The translations under genes were made by a program, and so were the position numbers. From Deinococcus seoulensis (GTDB taxonomy: Bacteria; Deinococcota; Deinococci; Deinococcales; Deinococcaceae), in the NCBI RefSeq assembly GCF_014648115.1, contig NZ_BMQM01000014.1, positions 1-64,000 on the forward strand: a stretch of DNA of 64,000 bases, written 5' to 3'. A model generated the notes under the pieces. It searched no databases. It saw only the letters and a list, made by a program, of their open reading frames with translations, and had not been told where the DNA came from. This document shows, piece by piece, positions 41,153-50,763 of the stretch (positions are counted from its first letter, which is position 1; each line of letters begins with the position of its first letter).

Positions 41153-41389
41153 GTCGGCCGCTTCCCGGCCCAGGGCCGCGGCACCTTCCGGCGTGAGGTT
41201 CAGGTACGCGGTGTGCGTCATGGGCAGGCGGAACGTGACCAGCTGGGCGTCCCAGAGGACCTGCAGGTCACTGAACGGGACGCGCTGCCCGTCCAGTTCC
41301 CAGTCCTCGCCGGGGCGTTGCAGCAACTCGGTGCCGTTCAGCATGGCGGCCAGGATGCGCCGGTGCGTGGCGCTCAGCCCGGCGGTCAC
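41150..41389 (-). CDS. Small winged-helix-like protein of unknown function
   Basis: This 79-residue protein has a helix-rich N-terminus (ATHRRILAAMLNGTELL) and a possible wing (VTFRLPMTHTAYLNLTPEGAAAL) that looks like a small winged helix. No family is recognised. Support for a real gene comes from its stop lying exactly in the arm of the palindromic repeat, as other genes' stops do. The GTG start has only a weak ribosome-binding site. Confidence 0.55.
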   Translation of the reverse strand: MTAGLSATHRRILAAMLNGTELLQRPGEDWELDGQRVPFSDLQVLWDAQLVTFRLPMTHTAYLNLTPEGAAALGREAAD

Positions 41390-41580
41390 GGGGTTCCCGC
41401 GGCGCTGCTGGAACGGTCATGGAAAAGGCGGTGCATGCCTTCATGGTATGGCGCGGCAGCCCGCGACCGGTGCGAGATTGCCCGCGCCCCGGTCCGGGCT
41501 CCGGTTGGGCACTGTTCGGGGCGGGTGGCCGGGTGGTAGCTACCGGTGGGGGATGGGCGTAAACCAGTTACTCTGGTCGA

Positions 41581-43932
41581 ATGCCTGTCCCCCCTGACCC
41601 TGACGCTTCCGCGAGCGCTCACCTGAGTGACCGCCTTCAGGCCGTCACGGAAGCGCTCGCAGCTGCCAGCCGTCAGGACGACGTGCTCGCGGTGGTCCTC
41701 ACCTCTGCCCGTGACGCGCTGGGCGCCACCGCCGGGTCCGTGCTGCTGCTCGACCCGCCCGGCCAGTCCCTGACCCTGATCAGCGCCCAGGAGCGCAGCC
41801 GTGAACTGTCGCGGCTGGGGCAGGCCGGACCGCTGGACGTTCACGGGCCGGTCCGTGACGCGCTGGAGAAACGCGAGGCGCTGTTCTTCGAGGATCAGCG
41901 GTCCCTTGGGCAGCGCTACCCTCGGTGGCCGCACGCCCAGGGGTCACAGCCTCAGGAACCGCACGCCCAGGAAGCGCAGTCGCAACTGCCGATCGGCGTG
42001 CCGGGCGCGGCGGTCGCCACGGCCGTGCTGCCCATGCTGCTCGGTGATCACCCGCTGGGCGCGCTGACGGTGGACTTCCAGGAACCGCATCACTTCACCG
42101 ACCCCGAAATCCGGTTCCTGCGGAGCCTGACCGCCCAGTGCGCCGTGGCCCTGGACCGCGCGCAACTCCGCCAGGAACTCGAGGCGCGCGTCGAGGCCCG
42201 CACCGCCGAACTCGAGGGAGAGCGCGCCGCGCTGGACGCCTTCGTGGCATACAAGGAAGCCGTGGGTGCCGAGAGTGACGTGCACGTCCTGGCCGGGCAG
42301 GCAATCCGGGTCGTGCAGGCCGGACTGCAGCACGTGAGCGCCGCGTACTACGAACTGGAGGGCGGCTGGTGGAAGGCGCGCGTGTGGTCCGAGGACGTGG
42401 CGCCGGACGTCGCCGCCGAAATCCAGGCGGGCGTGCCCGAGGACGCCCCGGATTTCAGCAGCGCGGCCCGCTCGCAGACGGCGGTGTTCGCGGACGGCTG
42501 GAACGCCGACGCGAACGACCTGCCCAGCACCGGCACGTACGGCGCGGTCGCGCTGCTCCCCCTGACCGTGAACGGCGAGACCCGCAGCCTGTTCGCGGTG
42601 GGTACCCAGGACGCCCGCATCTGGAGTGACCGTGAAAAGGCGCTGGTGCGCGCCGTCACGCGCGGCCTGGGCATCACGCTGGAACGCACGGAGATCACGC
42701 GGCAACTCCAGGCCCGCAACGCGGAACTCGACGCGCGCACGCAGGCGCTGGAGGCGTTCGCGCGGCTCACGCAGGACCTCGCCACGCACGGCGACCCCCA
42801 CGAGTTCGTGCGGCGCGCGCAGGAGGTCACGCTGTCCCTGCTGCCGCCCGGCTACGCGCTGTACTACGAGCAGGACGGCGCGCACTGGCGTAACCGCGTG
42901 CAGGTCGGCAGCGTGGGCAACGACGACCTGCAGGCGTTCATCGACGCGGGCCCGCCCGTCGGGCACACGCCCAGCGTCGACGTGCCCTGGACGACCGGGC
43001 AGGCGTACTACCAGGACGACTACGCGCGCGGCAGCGACACGCCGCCCGAGATCGTGCAGCACGTGAACACCGTGGCGTCCCTGCCGGTGTTCCGGCACGG
43101 CGCGGTCGTGGGCGTCCTGATTGCCGTGCTGTTCGACGGGCGCCAGTGGACGCCCACGGACCGCGTCACGCTGGACACCGTCGTGCGCAGCCTCGGGCTG
43201 GCGCTGGAACGCGCCGAGCAGGCCGGTGAGCTGCGGCGGCGCACCGAGCAGCTCGAACGCAGCAACGCCGAACTCGAACAGTTCGCGTACGTCGCCTCGC
43301 ACGACCTGCAGGCCCCCATCCGGGCCGTCACGAGTTTCGCCGGGATCATGGAACGCCGGTACGGTTCGCTTCTCGACGAGCGGGGGCAGCTGTACCTGCG
43401 GCAGATCGTGACCAGCGGCGAGCACATGAAACAACTGGTGGACGACCTGCTCACCTTCTCGCGCGTGCACACCGAGCCGCACGAGGTGCTGCCGGTGGAC
43501 TCGGCCGCCGTGTTCGACCGGGTCGCGCAGCGCCTGCAGGTGGACGCCCCGGACGCGCAGGTGACCCGCGCGGCCCTGCCGACCGTCCGCGCGGACGCGC
43601 TGCAACTCGATCAGCTGCTCCAGAACCTGATCTCCAACGGCCTGAAGTACCGCCGGCCCGACGTCACGCCGCACGTGCGGGTCAGCGCCGAGCGGGACGG
43701 ACCGGTGTGGCGTTTCGCGGTCGCGGACAACGGCATCGGCATCGAACCGCAGTACTTCGGGCGGATCTTCGAGATCTTCCAGCGGCTGCACGTCCGGGAG
43801 ACGTACGAGGGCACCGGCATCGGCCTGGCTGTCTGCAAGAAGATCGTCGAGCAGCACGGCGGGCAGCTGTGGCTGGACAGCACGCCCGGAGAGGGCAGCA
43901 CCTTCTACTTCACCCTCCCCGACGCGGGCTGA
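41581..43932 (+). CDS. Soluble sensor histidine kinase with three GAF-like domains
   Basis: This 783-residue kinase has no membrane segment. GAF-like domains lie at about residues 20-190, 215-350 and 385-545, with coiled coils between the first and second and before the kinase core. The HisKA box has the phosphorylated His near residue 574 ([13 protein letters not shown]). The HATPase region shows the N box ([12 protein letters not shown]), G1 (DNGIGI) and G2 (GTGIGLAV). The kinase core resembles that of phytochrome-like kinases, but no bilin-binding Cys is evident in the GAFs. No response regulator is adjacent, so it is an orphan kinase here. Confidence 0.9.
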   Translation: MPVPPDPDASASAHLSDRLQAVTEALAAASRQDDVLAVVLTSARDALGATAGSVLLLDPPGQSLTLISAQERSRELSRLGQAGPLDVHGPVRDALEKREALFFEDQRSLGQRYPRWPHAQGSQPQEPHAQEAQSQLPIGVPGAAVATAVLPMLLGDHPLGALTVDFQEPHHFTDPEIRFLRSLTAQCAVALDRAQLRQELEARVEARTAELEGERAALDAFVAYKEAVGAESDVHVLAGQAIRVVQAGLQHVSAAYYELEGGWWKARVWSEDVAPDVAAEIQAGVPEDAPDFSSAARSQTAVFADGWNADANDLPSTGTYGAVALLPLTVNGETRSLFAVGTQDARIWSDREKALVRAVTRGLGITLERTEITRQLQARNAELDARTQALEAFARLTQDLATHGDPHEFVRRAQEVTLSLLPPGYALYYEQDGAHWRNRVQVGSVGNDDLQAFIDAGPPVGHTPSVDVPWTTGQAYYQDDYARGSDTPPEIVQHVNTVASLPVFRHGAVVGVLIAVLFDGRQWTPTDRVTLDTVVRSLGLALERAEQAGELRRRTEQLERSNAELEQFAYVASHDLQAPIRAVTSFAGIMERRYGSLLDERGQLYLRQIVTSGEHMKQLVDDLLTFSRVHTEPHEVLPVDSAAVFDRVAQRLQVDAPDAQVTRAALPTVRADALQLDQLLQNLISNGLKYRRPDVTPHVRVSAERDGPVWRFAVADNGIGIEPQYFGRIFEIFQRLHVRETYEGTGIGLAVCKKIVEQHGGQLWLDSTPGEGSTFYFTLPDAG

Positions 43933-44026
43933 CCGTGGGCCTGCCGGCGGGTGGGTTCAGGCCGGACAGTGGAACGAACGGGACGCAGCTTCCCGTCGCG
44001 GCGCCCGGCCTGCGTCATGCTGGGGT

Positions 44027-45232
44027 ATGACAGCCCTGCTGACCCGAGTGCTGAACCGAGTGCTGACCTGCGCGCTCCTGGCCGCGCCGTTCCTCGCTGC
44101 GGCGCAGACGACGTCCCCTTCCGCACCGCCTCCTGCCGCACCGACCGTCGCGGCGCGCCTGCCGGACCCGGCGGTGTCCCTGGCGTACGTGACCGCCACG
44201 GGCACGCTGTACGCGCAGACGGACCGGGGCGAACTGTGGACGGTGGGCGCCGCCCCGGCCCGCCGCCTGAGCGGCCTGGCGACCGACGCGCCCATCACGG
44301 CCTGCGGGCCGGACGTGGCGGCCGTGCTCGAAGGCGGCCAGTTGTGGTGGGGCGGCCTGACCGGCGTGCGCGGCCTGAGCACCGTCGCCGGGACGCTGTG
44401 CGCTCCGGACGGCGCGCTGCTGGTCGTGGCGGGCAGCGGTGACCTGCTGCGCGTCGAGGCGGGCGGCCGCGTGAGCCGCCGCGCGGCCCTGAAGCTCCTG
44501 CCGGACGCGCGGCCCACGCTGGCGGACCTGCGCGGCGACGGCCGGTTCAGTGTGGCCGTGCTGGCCGATCCGGGCGACCGCCTCGCTCACGGCGTGCTGG
44601 GTGACGCGCTGGAAGCCACGACCCTGCTGAGCGTGGACCCCGTGACCCTGCGCGTGCACTCACGCCTGACCCTGCCCGCCCCGTACGTGTTCGAGGACTG
44701 GGAGGCCCGCCCGGTCCGCGCGGGAACGCGTGACCTGCTGGCCGTGGTGCGGTCCTCCGCGCAGCGCGGCGCGGCCCTCACGCTGGTCGGCCTGGACGCC
44801 GCCCGCGCGGCCCTGCGGATCGAGGCGGTCGGCCCGGATTTCGGGCGGGGCGGGCGCTGGCTGGCGCCGTTCACGGACGGCGCGGCCCTGTACGCCGTGC
44901 ACACGCCGCACATCGGCGGCGTCCTGCACCGCTACGAGCGGGTCGGGTCGGCGCTGCGGGCCACGGCGCTGACCACCGGGGTCAGCAGTCACCAGATCGG
45001 CGCGCGGCGCGTCACGGGCGGCGTGTGGCAGGGCGCGGCGTGGGTCGGCACGCAGGACGGAACCCGGACCCGGCGCGTGACGCCCGCCCCGGAAAGTCCC
45101 GCCTCTGCCCCCGTCAACGCCAGTCCCGTGAACCGCGCCGTGCTGAACGCCGGGCCGTCCAGTCCGCTGCTGATCACGCCGCGCGGCGCGTTCCTGGGCC
45201 TGAACGACGGGCAGGTCGTGCAGTTGCCCTGA
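44027..45232 (+). CDS. Secreted protein of unknown function, possible beta-propeller
   Basis: This 401-residue protein has a signal peptide (cut probably after AAAQ near residue 27) followed by a Pro/Ala-rich spacer. Repeating short strand patterns of the LWTVG, LWWGG, LLRVEAGG type and the terminal LGLNDGQVVQL suggest a seven-bladed or similar beta-propeller. No catalytic residues are recognised. It has no operon partner, being 95 bases downstream of the kinase gene. Confidence 0.75.
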   Translation: MTALLTRVLNRVLTCALLAAPFLAAAQTTSPSAPPPAAPTVAARLPDPAVSLAYVTATGTLYAQTDRGELWTVGAAPARRLSGLATDAPITACGPDVAAVLEGGQLWWGGLTGVRGLSTVAGTLCAPDGALLVVAGSGDLLRVEAGGRVSRRAALKLLPDARPTLADLRGDGRFSVAVLADPGDRLAHGVLGDALEATTLLSVDPVTLRVHSRLTLPAPYVFEDWEARPVRAGTRDLLAVVRSSAQRGAALTLVGLDAARAALRIEAVGPDFGRGGRWLAPFTDGAALYAVHTPHIGGVLHRYERVGSALRATALTTGVSSHQIGARRVTGGVWQGAAWVGTQDGTRTRRVTPAPESPASAPVNASPVNRAVLNAGPSSPLLITPRGAFLGLNDGQVVQLP

Positions 45233-45272
45233 ACGCGCCGCGCGGCGCCGGGTCGAATGGTCGGGCTGCTGT

Positions 45273-46205
45273 TCAGGCTCCGGCGGGCTGGGGGGCGCGC
45301 AGCAGGGCGCGCAGTTTCTCGGTGTCCTCGTGGAAACCACGGATGCCCTCGGCGAGCTTCTCGTTCGCCATGGGGTTCGCGGCCAGCGCCCAGCGGAAGT
45401 CCGCCTCGGTCATCGCCGCTTCCTTCTCGGTGGCGGGCTGGTCGTTCAGCACGCGTTCCAGCGTGCCGGTGTCCCCGGCCAGTTCGCCCAGCAGGGCGGG
45501 ACTGACGGTCAGGCGGTCACAGCCGGCCAGCGCCTTGACCTGCGCGGCGCTGCGGAACGACGCGCCCATGACGACCGTCGGGTACCCGTGCGTCTTGAAG
45601 TGACGGTAGATGGTGCGCACGCTCTGCACGCCCGGATCCTCGTCGGTGGCGTACTCGGCGGTGCCGGTGCTCTTCTTGTACCAGTCGGTGATGCGGCCCA
45701 CGAACGGCGAGATCAGGTACGCCCCGGCCTGCGCGGCGGCCACGGCCTGCTCCAGGCTGAACACCAGGGTCATGTTGCAGCGGATGCCCTCGGCTTCCAG
45801 CACGCGCGCGGCCTCCACGCCCTCCCAGGTGGTCGCCAGTTTGATCAGGATGCGGTCCTTACCCACGCCCTGCGCGGCGTACAGTTCGATCAGGTGGCGG
45901 GCCTTGGCGATCATGGCGTCCGTGTCGAAGGACAGGCGGGCGTCCACCTCGGTGCTGACGTAGCCGGGCACGATGCGGGTCAGTTCCGTCCCGATGCGCA
46001 CGGTCAGCTGATCGATGGCTGCCTCGACGTCCCCGAGTTCCTGCGCTTCCTTCAGCGCCTGCGCGTACCCGCTGAGGCCAGCGGCCTTCAGGATCAGCGA
46101 GGGGTTGGTGGTGCAGTCCTGCGGCTGGTACTGGCGGATGGCGTCCAGGTCGCCCGTGTCGGCCACGACGACCGTCATCTGCTTGAGTTGTTCGAGTGCG
46201 TTCAT
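45273..46205 (-). CDS. tal: Transaldolase
   Basis: This 310-residue enzyme of the pentose phosphate pathway transfers a dihydroxyacetone unit between sugar phosphates. It has the transaldolase signature [10 protein letters not shown], the Schiff-base Lys in [11 protein letters not shown] and NMTLVFS. Length matches the E. coli TalB class. The start at 46205 follows CGGAGGTTC. The 215-base gap upstream (46206-46420) holds its promoter and nothing else recognisable. Confidence 0.95.
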   Translation of the reverse strand: MNALEQLKQMTVVVADTGDLDAIRQYQPQDCTTNPSLILKAAGLSGYAQALKEAQELGDVEAAIDQLTVRIGTELTRIVPGYVSTEVDARLSFDTDAMIAKARHLIELYAAQGVGKDRILIKLATTWEGVEAARVLEAEGIRCNMTLVFSLEQAVAAAQAGAYLISPFVGRITDWYKKSTGTAEYATDEDPGVQSVRTIYRHFKTHGYPTVVMGASFRSAAQVKALAGCDRLTVSPALLGELAGDTGTLERVLNDQPATEKEAAMTEADFRWALAANPMANEKLAEGIRGFHEDTEKLRALLRAPQPAGA

Positions 46206-46420
46206 GTGAACCTCCGAAAAAATAGGGGAAAGAGTCGGTACAGAGGGAGAGGGCGGCGGGCACGGAGCGCGCCTGCCGCGCGACACTGCGTACCATACGC
46301 CCCACTCCCTGAGGAGTCCCGCCTTCATCCAGACGTTTCCTTGAACCGACGCTCATGCCCCCACGCGTATCCGGCCCGCAGGGAATGCCGGGCCGGTCGG
46401 GAACGCTCAGGGGCGCGCGG

Positions 46421-47488
46421 TCAGTCGGCGGCCGATTCCTGCTCGGCGCGGTAGGCGGCCATGTCGATCACGAAGCGGTATTTCACGTCGTTCTTCAGCA
46501 TCCGCTCGTAGGCCTCGTTGATGTCCTGCATGCGGATCATCTCGACGTCAGCCACGATGCCGTGCTCGGCGCAGAAGTCCAGCATCTGCTGCGTCTCGGC
46601 GATCCCGCCGATGTTGCTGCCCGCCACGCTGCGCCGCTGTCCGACCAGGGGCATGCCGCTGAGGCCCACGGGTTCCAGCGCGCCCACGATCACCAGTTGC
46701 CCGTCGCGCTTGAGGGTCATCAGGTACGGGTTCAGGTCGTGGCCGCTGGGCACGGTGCTGATGATGAAATCGAAGCTGCCGCGCGCGGCCTTCATGGCGT
46801 CCCTGTCGGTGCTGAACACCACGTGGTGCGCGCCGAGGCGGATGGCGTCGTCGGCCTTGCCCTGCGAGGTCGTGAACAGCGTCACGTCGGCGCCCATCGC
46901 GACCGCCAGTTTGATGCCCATGTGCCCCAGGCCGCCCAGGCCCACGATGGCGACCCGGTGCCCCTTGCCGATCTTCCAGTGGTTCAGCGGGGAGAACATG
47001 GTGATCCCGGCGCACAGCAGCGGCGCCACCCCCCGGATGTCCAGCGTCTCCGGGACGTGCACGGCGAAGCCCTCGGTCACGACGATATCGGTGGAGTACC
47101 CGCCGTGCGTGGGGAGTTTCGTGTCGCGTTCACGCGAGTTGTACGTCCAGGTGGCGCCGTTCTCGCAGTACTGTTCAAGGCCCTCGGCGCAGGAATCGCA
47201 GTGCTGGCAGGAGTCCACCATGCAGCCCACGCCCGCCAGGTCCCCGACCTTGAAGCGGCTGACCTGCTCACCCACAGCGGTCACGCGGCCCACGATCTCA
47301 TGGCCGGGCACCAGCGGGTAGATGGCTGGACCCCACTCGCTGCGCGCCTGGTGCAGGTCCGAGTGGCACACGCCGCTGTACAGGATCTCGATCTGGATAT
47401 CCGTGGGTTTCAGGTCGCGTCGCTCGATCACGTGCGCCTGAAGGGGAGTGGTGGCGTCGAGGGCGGCGTAGGCATGCACTTTGGTCAT
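46421..47488 (-). CDS. Zinc-dependent NAD(P) alcohol dehydrogenase
   Basis: This 355-residue medium-chain dehydrogenase is of the YahK/cinnamyl-alcohol-dehydrogenase type. Catalytic zinc ligands are in SGVCHSDLH and PGHEIVG; the structural zinc is held by CQHCDSCAEGLEQYC. The Rossmann motif is GLGGLGHMG. It reduces aldehydes with NADPH in most relatives; the true substrate is unknown. The start at 47488 follows AGGAG. A set of imperfect 14-bp repeats lies upstream. Confidence 0.92.
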   Translation of the reverse strand: MTKVHAYAALDATTPLQAHVIERRDLKPTDIQIEILYSGVCHSDLHQARSEWGPAIYPLVPGHEIVGRVTAVGEQVSRFKVGDLAGVGCMVDSCQHCDSCAEGLEQYCENGATWTYNSRERDTKLPTHGGYSTDIVVTEGFAVHVPETLDIRGVAPLLCAGITMFSPLNHWKIGKGHRVAIVGLGGLGHMGIKLAVAMGADVTLFTTSQGKADDAIRLGAHHVVFSTDRDAMKAARGSFDFIISTVPSGHDLNPYLMTLKRDGQLVIVGALEPVGLSGMPLVGQRRSVAGSNIGGIAETQQMLDFCAEHGIVADVEMIRMQDINEAYERMLKNDVKYRFVIDMAAYRAEQESAAD

Positions 47489-47650
47489 GTGGAACTCCTG
47501 ATGGCGGGGGGCTCTGCGCGCCTGTGGACGTGAGAACGTGGCGTCGTGTGTGCTGGGTGTGTGCTGGCCGCTCGGCGCGCGGAACGCGGAAAAGTCGGCG
47601 GGTGCCCGGAAGGCTACGTCCAGGCACGCCACCCAAATCAGTGCAGGCCC

Positions 47651-47706
47651 ACAAAGTCGGCCCCCACAACACCGGCCCTACAACTTCGGCCCGATAAACT
47701 CGGCGG
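47651..47706. repeat. Four imperfect 14-bp direct repeats
   Basis: Copies starting at 47651, 47666, 47680 and 47694 share ACAA-N2-TCGGCCC with small changes, and a related GAAAAGTCGGCGG occurs at about 47592. They lie in the 291-base gap between the alcohol dehydrogenase start and the end of the RutA-like gene. They could be regulator sites for the alcohol dehydrogenase. Nothing else is recognisable in the gap. Confidence 0.5.
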
Positions 47707-47779
47707 GGCGCCCAGCGCTGCCCCCGCGGATCCCGGAGCGGTTCTGGACGCCCACGCCGGGCCGGCCGTCTTCAGGTCT

Positions 47780-48841
47780 TCAATCGGCCGCTGTGGCCTG
47801 ACGGCACTGCAGCAGCGGCATGACCTCGCTGCCGAAGCGTTCCACGCCCTTCACGAAATCATCGAAGGTGAGCATCATGCCGGACGTGCCGGGAATCTGC
47901 GCCAGACGGTCGATCTGCTGCGCGACGGTGGCGGGCGAGCCGACCAGCAGGCCGATTCCCATGAAGGTCGCGCCCTGCAACTCGGAGATGACCTGCGCGG
48001 TCGTTCCGGCTGTGTCCAGGCTGGCCTGACCGGTCATGAAGGCGATGGCGTCCAGGTCGGCGCCGTCGCGGTAATGCTGTTCGCGGGCGCGGGCTTCCTC
48101 GTCGGTGTCGGCCAGGATCACGGTGTACAGGGCGTACGTGCCGATCTCGCGTCCGGCGGCGGCGGCCACGCCACTGAGGGTCTCGTTGAAGGCGCGCAGC
48201 TTGTCGCCCTCGGTGTCGGCGATCATGAAGTTGTAGTGGCCGTGCTCGGCGCAGAAGGCCATGCCGCGCTCGCTGGCCCCGGCGCACACCAGCGGGATGT
48301 CGTGGCTGGGTCTGGGCAGCAGGCGGCAATCGTCCATCTGGAAGTACTGCCCCTTGAAGTTGCTGACCCCGTCCCGCCAGAGTTCCTTCATGACCTGCAC
48401 GTACTCGCTGGCGTGGTCGTAGCGGGAGGCGTAGTGCTCGTCGCCGGGCCACACGCCCATCTGCGCGTACTCGCTGCGGTTCCAGCCGGACACGATGTTG
48501 ATGCCGAAGCGCCCGCCGGAAATGTCGTCGATGGTCACGGCCATGCGCGCCACCATGGCGGGGTGCAGGGTCAGCGTGGCGACACTGGCGTACAGCTGGA
48601 TGCGGCTGGTCACGGCGGCCAGCCCGGCCATCAGCGTGAACGATTCGAGGTTGTAATCCCAGAACTCGGTCTTTCCGCCGAAGCCGCGCAGTTTCACCAT
48701 GCTCAGCACGAACTCGAAGCCGTGTTTCTCGGCGGCCAGCGTGATGTCCCTGTTCAGTTCGAAGCTGGGCCGGTACTGGGGGCTGGTTGCCGAGAGCATC
48801 CATCCGTTGTTGCCGATCGGTAGAAACACGCCAAAATCCAT
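47780..48841 (-). CDS. rutA: RutA-like flavin-dependent monooxygenase (LLM class)
   Basis: This 353-residue bacterial-luciferase-family protein closely follows E. coli RutA, the pyrimidine oxygenase that opens uracil between N3 and C4. Shared stretches include GVFLPIGNNGWM, KLRGFGGKTEFWD, NLESFTLMAGLAAVTSRIQ and MLTFDDFVKGVERFG. It uses reduced FMN from a separate reductase. The start at 48841 follows AAGGAG. It is divergent from a GntR gene whose operon encodes an amidohydrolase of the isochorismatase fold. No rutC-G homologue is seen, so uracil need not be the substrate. Confidence 0.85.
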   Translation of the reverse strand: MDFGVFLPIGNNGWMLSATSPQYRPSFELNRDITLAAEKHGFEFVLSMVKLRGFGGKTEFWDYNLESFTLMAGLAAVTSRIQLYASVATLTLHPAMVARMAVTIDDISGGRFGINIVSGWNRSEYAQMGVWPGDEHYASRYDHASEYVQVMKELWRDGVSNFKGQYFQMDDCRLLPRPSHDIPLVCAGASERGMAFCAEHGHYNFMIADTEGDKLRAFNETLSGVAAAAGREIGTYALYTVILADTDEEARAREQHYRDGADLDAIAFMTGQASLDTAGTTAQVISELQGATFMGIGLLVGSPATVAQQIDRLAQIPGTSGMMLTFDDFVKGVERFGSEVMPLLQCRQATAAD

Positions 48842-49186
48842 GCAGACTCCTTGTGCGCCCCGGGGTGGGCGCGGTGGGGTGCGGAAACGGGTGAAACGGG
48901 CTGCGGCCGCCGGCCTCGCCCATGCAGACGTGAACCCTTGCAGACGCAAACCGGCGCGCGGCCGCTTCCTGGGAGGGGCAGGCCGGGCAGAAGGTGGGAA
49001 TTGGAACGGGGTTCCTGATTCACGAGTGTAGTCACGGCGGGGCGAGGAGTGTGTGGCGGCGCGGCTAGTCAGGTGACCTACCGGTCCTGTACAGTGGTCT
49101 GACATCTGACCACTTCCGGCGTGGCGGCCCTTCCGCCGCCGACCGCACTCCTGACCGGCCCCGCAGGCCGCCCCGAGGAACCCCGC
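48842..49186. promoter_or_regulatory. Divergent control region between rutA-like and GntR genes
   Basis: This 345-base region has no gene. Its main feature is the palindrome at 49093-49114 close to the GntR start. The part next to rutA is G/C-rich and shows no further repeats. Confidence 0.6.
49093..49114. promoter_or_regulatory. Candidate FadR/GntR-type operator
   Basis: AGTGGTC-N8-GACCACT has perfect 7-bp arms and includes TGGTC/GACCA, the half-sites typical of FadR-type GntR regulators. It sits 73 bases before the GntR start and probably mediates control of the operon, possibly also of rutA. Confidence 0.65.
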
Positions 49187-50011
49187 ATGACCCACGCGAC
49201 CCTGTTTCAACCCGCTGCCACCACCCGCAAGGTCGATCACGTGCTGCACGAACTGCGCCGCGCCATCCAGGACGGCCAGCTCAATCCCGGCGACCGCCTG
49301 CCGGCCGAGCGTGAACTGGCCGCGCAGTTCGGCGTGGGCCGCTCCAGCGTCCGCGAGGCCCTCAGCGTGCTGCAGATGTCCGGCCTGATCGACGTGCGCC
49401 ACGGGCAGGGCACCTTCGTCCTGCCCGCCCCCCCCACCACGCCGCCACACGCCGCCACCCCGGACGATCAACTGGACTTCCTGCCCCTGACCGAGGCCCG
49501 CTACGCCTTCGAGCTGGGCGTGGCCCGCCTCGCCGCGCAGCGCCGCGATCCCGCCGGACTGCGGGACCTGCGCGCCGCCCAGGCCGCCCTACACGCGGCC
49601 GCGCACGCCGCCGACGCCGCTGCCTTCGAAACCGCGAACCTCGACTTTCACCTCGCGCTGGCCGCCACCACGGGCAACGCTGGCCTGATGGCCGTGGCCG
49701 CGCAACTGCACGCGCCGCTGGCCTCGCAGGGCGCGCGGCGCGTCCGGCGGGCCTTCTACGACGTGACCCCGCAGCGGATCCTGCAGGCCGCGCCACTGCA
49801 CGCCGCCCTGGCCGACGCTGTGGCCGCCGCGCAACCCGAGGCGGCCATGCGCGCCGTGATGGCCCACTACGCCAACGTGGCCGCGCCCCTGCTGGACGAG
49901 GGGAACCCGGACGACGCTCCCGACGCCCCGACCCAGCCGGAAGAGCGTCAGCCAGAACAGGTGCGGGCAGAACAGCTGCGGGCCGCTGCGGGGCAGGGGA
50001 GAGAAGTGTGA
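49187..50011 (+). CDS. GntR/FadR-type (FCD) transcriptional regulator
   Basis: This 274-residue regulator has an N-terminal winged helix (PAERELAAQFGVGRSSVREA, VLQMSGLIDVRHGQGTF) and a helical FCD ligand domain. FCD ligands are usually carboxylic acids. The ATG at 49187 follows GAGGAA; a start at 49121 is possible but unlikely. It opens an operon of four genes linked by short overlaps or gaps, and is divergent from the RutA-like gene. The C-terminal tail is rich in Glu/Gln/Pro. Confidence 0.92.
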   Translation: MTHATLFQPAATTRKVDHVLHELRRAIQDGQLNPGDRLPAERELAAQFGVGRSSVREALSVLQMSGLIDVRHGQGTFVLPAPPTTPPHAATPDDQLDFLPLTEARYAFELGVARLAAQRRDPAGLRDLRAAQAALHAAAHAADAAAFETANLDFHLALAATTGNAGLMAVAAQLHAPLASQGARRVRRAFYDVTPQRILQAAPLHAALADAVAAAQPEAAMRAVMAHYANVAAPLLDEGNPDDAPDAPTQPEERQPEQVRAEQLRAAAGQGREV

Positions 50012-50763
50012 GCGATCCTGCCCGCCCGAACGACTCCGTACACCTGAACGGCTCCGCGCCGCTCGGCACTCCCCTCCCACCGGCGGACCTAGGCGAGGCG
50101 TTCCGGCAGCGCGGCCTGGGGGCCTCCAGCGGGTTCGGGGTGCGCCCGGCCGTGATCGTGGTGGATTTCAGTCTGGGATTCACGGACCCGGCCAGCCCGC
50201 TGGGCGCCCCGGCAGACGCCCCGTACGACGACGCGCTGCTCGCCACGCGGACCCTGCTGGACGCCATGCGCCTGCGGGAACTGCCGGTGGCGTTCACGAC
50301 CGTGTCGTACCCGGACGGGCCGCACGAGGCCGCGCATTTCCTGGCCAAGGTGCCGTCGCTGGCGCTGTTGCGTGACGGTTCCCGCTGGGCACAGCTCGAC
50401 CCTCGCCTGGGGGCGCGGCCCGCCGAGCCGGTCTGGATCAAACGCTTTGCCAGCGCGTTCTTCGGGCCGCCGCTGCACGAGTGGCTGCGCGCGCAGCGGG
50501 CCGACACCCTGATCGTGTGCGGCGCGACCACCAGCGGCTGCGTGCGCGCCACCGTCGTGGACGGCCTGCAACACGGGTACCGCGTGATCGTCCCGCGCTC
50601 CTGCGTGGCTGACCGCGCCGAGTCCCCCCATCAGGCCAGCCTGTTCGACATGAACGCCAAGTACGCCGACGTGCTGTCCCTCGAAGACGTGCTGGCGCAG
50701 CTGCCATCACCTGACCCGGCGGCCGCCCCTCCCACCTCGCCGACTCCCCTGGAGACCCCATGA
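50008..50763 (+). CDS. Isochorismatase-family amidohydrolase
   Basis: This 251-residue hydrolase has the catalytic triad of the family: Asp in VIVVDFSLGFTD, Lys in PVWIKRFASAFF and Cys in TSGCVRATVVDG. The pattern with SGCVRATVVD and DMNAKYADV is nearer to N-carbamoylsarcosine and maleamate amidohydrolases than to E. coli RutB. It should release ammonia or a carbamoyl group from an amide. The GTG start overlaps the GntR stop (GTGA). N- and C-terminal extensions are Pro-rich and disordered. Confidence 0.85.
   Translation: MSDPARPNDSVHLNGSAPLGTPLPPADLGEAFRQRGLGASSGFGVRPAVIVVDFSLGFTDPASPLGAPADAPYDDALLATRTLLDAMRLRELPVAFTTVSYPDGPHEAAHFLAKVPSLALLRDGSRWAQLDPRLGARPAEPVWIKRFASAFFGPPLHEWLRAQRADTLIVCGATTSGCVRATVVDGLQHGYRVIVPRSCVADRAESPHQASLFDMNAKYADVLSLEDVLAQLPSPDPAAAPPTSPTPLETP

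Noticed and set aside
50008..50763. Naming the amidohydrolase RutB
   Set aside because: The catalytic Cys context (SGCVRATVVD) and the C-terminal part are closer to N-carbamoylsarcosine/maleamate amidohydrolases than to E. coli RutB, so a gene symbol would overstate the case.
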